Source: Bacteroidota bacterium
GTDB lineage: Bacteria; Bacteroidota; Bacteroidia; Cytophagales; Cyclobacteriaceae
DNA length: 47,781 nt
Direction of reading: 5' to 3'
Assembly (NCBI GenBank): GCA_022567155.1
Contig: JADFHN010000025.1
Coordinates: forward strand, 1-47,781
Shown: one piece after another, positions 46,496 through 47,781 of the stretch
Position numbering within the stretch: the first letter of the stretch is position 1
Layout of the letters: every line of letters starts with the position of its first letter
Notes under the pieces: generated by a model
Database searches by the model: none
What the model saw: only the letters and a program-made list of their open reading frames with translations
What the model was told of the DNA's origin: nothing
Made by a program: the position numbers and the translations under genes

Positions 46496-47030
46496 TTTGT
46501 CGCGATTTTTTTGAATTTGTAAGCCGGAAATATTTTTTTTCATCCCCGTGAAAAACACTGATCACATTCGACTGGGTTGGAAATAACTCCATAAGAAAAT
46601 CTGCGGTAAGCCTTAGGTCATGCCATATTTCCGGACAGGTCATATCAAACCGAAGCCAGAGGGCATCTTCGTTTTTTTCACAGTATTTAAAGCTGATCTG
46701 TCTTTCTTGGTCGTTGATCACACAACTGAAATGTGTTGAAAAATATTTTTCAAACAATAAACCATGTGCTTCGCAATTATCCTCACTTTCCAGTTTTGTG
46801 TGTTTTTTGTAAGCATTAAACAACGCATCTTCCAGGTCGTTCGTAAATACTTTTATTACTACTTCCGCAGTAGTGGCCCTGGATTTATGATTTATTTCTA
46901 CTACTGCAATATAAATGGCATGATTTGCAGGCGACGTCAACGGGTCAAACGCTGAATTTAAACCGGATATGAACAACGGAGCAAAAAGAATCTGCAACGA
47001 AACAGCTATTGATATAATGAAATACACCAT
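46479..47030 (-). CDS. DUF6702-like exported protein
   Basis: A 183-residue protein with an N-terminal membrane segment (FIISIAVSLQILFAPLFISG), possibly a signal peptide. HAIYIAVVEINHKSRATTAEVVIKVFTNDLEDAL resembles the conserved beginning of the DUF6702 family in Bacteroidota, in which a short acidic helix follows. The function is unknown. Its 3' end overlaps the M20 gene by 17 bp in convergent orientation. Confidence 0.65.
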   Translation of the reverse strand: MVYFIISIAVSLQILFAPLFISGLNSAFDPLTSPANHAIYIAVVEINHKSRATTAEVVIKVFTNDLEDALFNAYKKHTKLESEDNCEAHGLLFEKYFSTHFSCVINDQERQISFKYCEKNEDALWLRFDMTCPEIWHDLRLTADFLMELFPTQSNVISVFHGDEKKYFRLTNSKKSRQIRFVD

Positions 47031-47118
47031 TTTTTAAATATCTGAATTATCTCCTTTAAGTAAAATAGATTTTGCTGTTTTACTTTTATCCTGGCTTATA
47101 ACTAATCCTGAGAACATA

Positions 47119-47160
47119 GTCCCCTACGGACTCGAACCGACCACCCAGGCATTACCTGCC
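47119..47160 (-). tRNA. tRNA remnant (anticodon and T arms only), 5' half missing
   Basis: On the minus strand from 47160, GGGCAGGTAATGCCT forms an anticodon-like stem GGGCA/TGCCT with a shortened loop GGTAA, followed by CGGTTCGAGTCCG, the T-arm consensus, and an acceptor-like end. The D arm and 5' acceptor strand are missing, and the loop lacks the usual two Ts. It resembles tRNA-Thr(GGT) and lies directly beyond the 3' end of tRNA-Thr(CGT). Confidence 0.4.
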
Positions 47161-47170
47161 CGCCGCTTTG

Positions 47171-47243
<73 letters not shown>

Positions 47244-47277
47244 TTTTGGAGCCCTATTTTTACTCCCGTCTTACCTG

Positions 47278-47285
47278 CAAATATA
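47278..47285 (-). promoter_or_regulatory. Promoter -7 box for tRNA-Thr
   Basis: Read on the minus strand, TATATTTG fits TAnnTTTG exactly. It lies 35 bases upstream of the tRNA 5' end at 47243. Confidence 0.5.
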
Positions 47286-47517
47286 ATTGTATAATCGTAT
47301 TATCATGACACGTCATTGGAAAGGAAATTGAATTTTATACACCTTATCTGTATTAGCGTATATTCAGCATTTCGCCGCCTGAAACATACTGTTTTTCTGT
47401 TTCGAATAGATTGCCCTATCTGATTTATCGGGCATTTTTGTTAACAAAGTTCAATTTCTTAACCCTTTTGTCTAAAATCCCGTATTAAATTACATCACGT
47501 ATATTTTATCACCTCTT

Positions 47518-47781
47518 ATGATATTTACGTTTACGAATGGCTTAATCGATGAGATAACATTGAAATACTTATCTAGACCATTGCTGACCTTGACTTTTTC
47601 AGTTTGCCTTTCGCTTACAGGTTATATTGCATCACCGGCATTCAGCCAGTCAGAAGTTGAAGAAGGGGTTTTCAATTCAGTAAACGGAGCAAAGTTAATC
47701 GTTGATGATCTTCCCCCTGTAAATAGTTTGTTTAAATCTTCCGACCTGCTCAAAGTATCCATTGAAACCAATACAACACGA
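47518..47781 (+). CDS. N-terminal part of an exported protein, cut by the right edge
   Basis: An open frame of 88 codons starting with ATG at 47518 and continuing past the window. After a 20-residue leader comes the hydrophobic run LLTLTFSVCLSLTGYIASPA and FSQ, a likely signal peptide cleavage, then a mature part with SVNGAKLIVDDLPPVNSLFKSSD. The domain is not identifiable from this piece. Between tRNA-Thr and this gene (47286-47517) I see nothing else. Confidence 0.6.
   Translation, partial: MIFTFTNGLIDEITLKYLSRPLLTLTFSVCLSLTGYIASPAFSQSEVEEGVFNSVNGAKLIVDDLPPVNSLFKSSDLLKVSIETNTTR

Overview
The window looks like chromosomal DNA of a member of the Bacteroidota (Bacteroidales or Marinilabiliales-like; the species cannot be told). 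The evidence is gene content (ClpS-RecR pair, short Adk, DnaJ with a reduced zinc centre, atpDC without Fo genes, a DUF6702-like protein, many secreted proteins of Bacteroidota type) and promoters of the TTTG/TAnnTTTG form typical of this phylum, without obvious Shine-Dalgarno sequences. It is mostly housekeeping DNA with some accessory and decaying segments. I see no CRISPR array, insertion sequence, integrase or phage gene.

Layout. 1-421: left edge with GC-rich mini-palindromes and no sure gene. 422-5164: sodium:solute symporter (-), then clpS, recR, an aspartate-type aminotransferase and a heptose-7-phosphate kinase. 5167-6044: a broken L-serine dehydratase. 6424-11330: M42-like peptidase, hpt, adk, obgE, grpE, dnaJ. 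11331-11650: a cluster of hairpins. 11720-16307: toast-rack surface protein, an ABC-2 exporter pair and a sensor histidine kinase without a response regulator. 16392-18185: atpD-atpC. 18411-21510 (-): small membrane protein, RluA-type pseudouridine synthase, a wrecked gamma-glutamyltransferase, prfC. 21699-23627: dnaK with a clear terminator. 23715-24600: about 0.9 kb without genes but full of repeats and hairpins. 24619-28618: PIN-toxin remnant, MOT1-type molybdate/sulfate permease, hemolysin III family protein, a 21-bp tandem repeat array and a GNAT-like protein. 28976-32865: secreted quinohemoprotein dehydrogenase and GH29 alpha-L-fucosidase. 33056-35885 (-): homogentisate dioxygenase behind an S41 protease. 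36026-42918: hemerythrin/RIC protein, ruvX, def, a methionine-type aminotransferase overlapping an omega-amidase, M28 peptidase, beta-lactamase-like serine hydrolase. 43074-44948 (-): an unrecognised secreted protein with two CBM5/12-like modules. Then tRNA-Gly(CCC), an M20 amidohydrolase, a DUF6702-like protein (-), tRNA-Thr(CGT) (-) with a tRNA fragment beside it, and the start of a secreted protein running off the right edge.

How the genes work together. Chaperone genes (grpE-dnaJ and dnaK, 10 kb apart) form the DnaK machine; each unit is preceded by a sequence with sigma-54-type -24/-12 geometry, the most interesting regulatory observation here. The overlapping aminotransferase and omega-amidase form the transaminase/omega-amidase route that salvages alpha-keto-methylthiobutyrate. 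The toast-rack protein, ABC exporter and orphan kinase may be an envelope-stress module. Gene decay is visible at four places (serine dehydratase, gamma-glutamyltransferase, PIN toxin, tRNA fragment), mostly close to repeat-rich intergenic DNA. I do not see a convincing wholly new biological system; the best candidates are the shared chaperone promoter element, the nested GC-rich palindromes and the secreted CBM-like protein.
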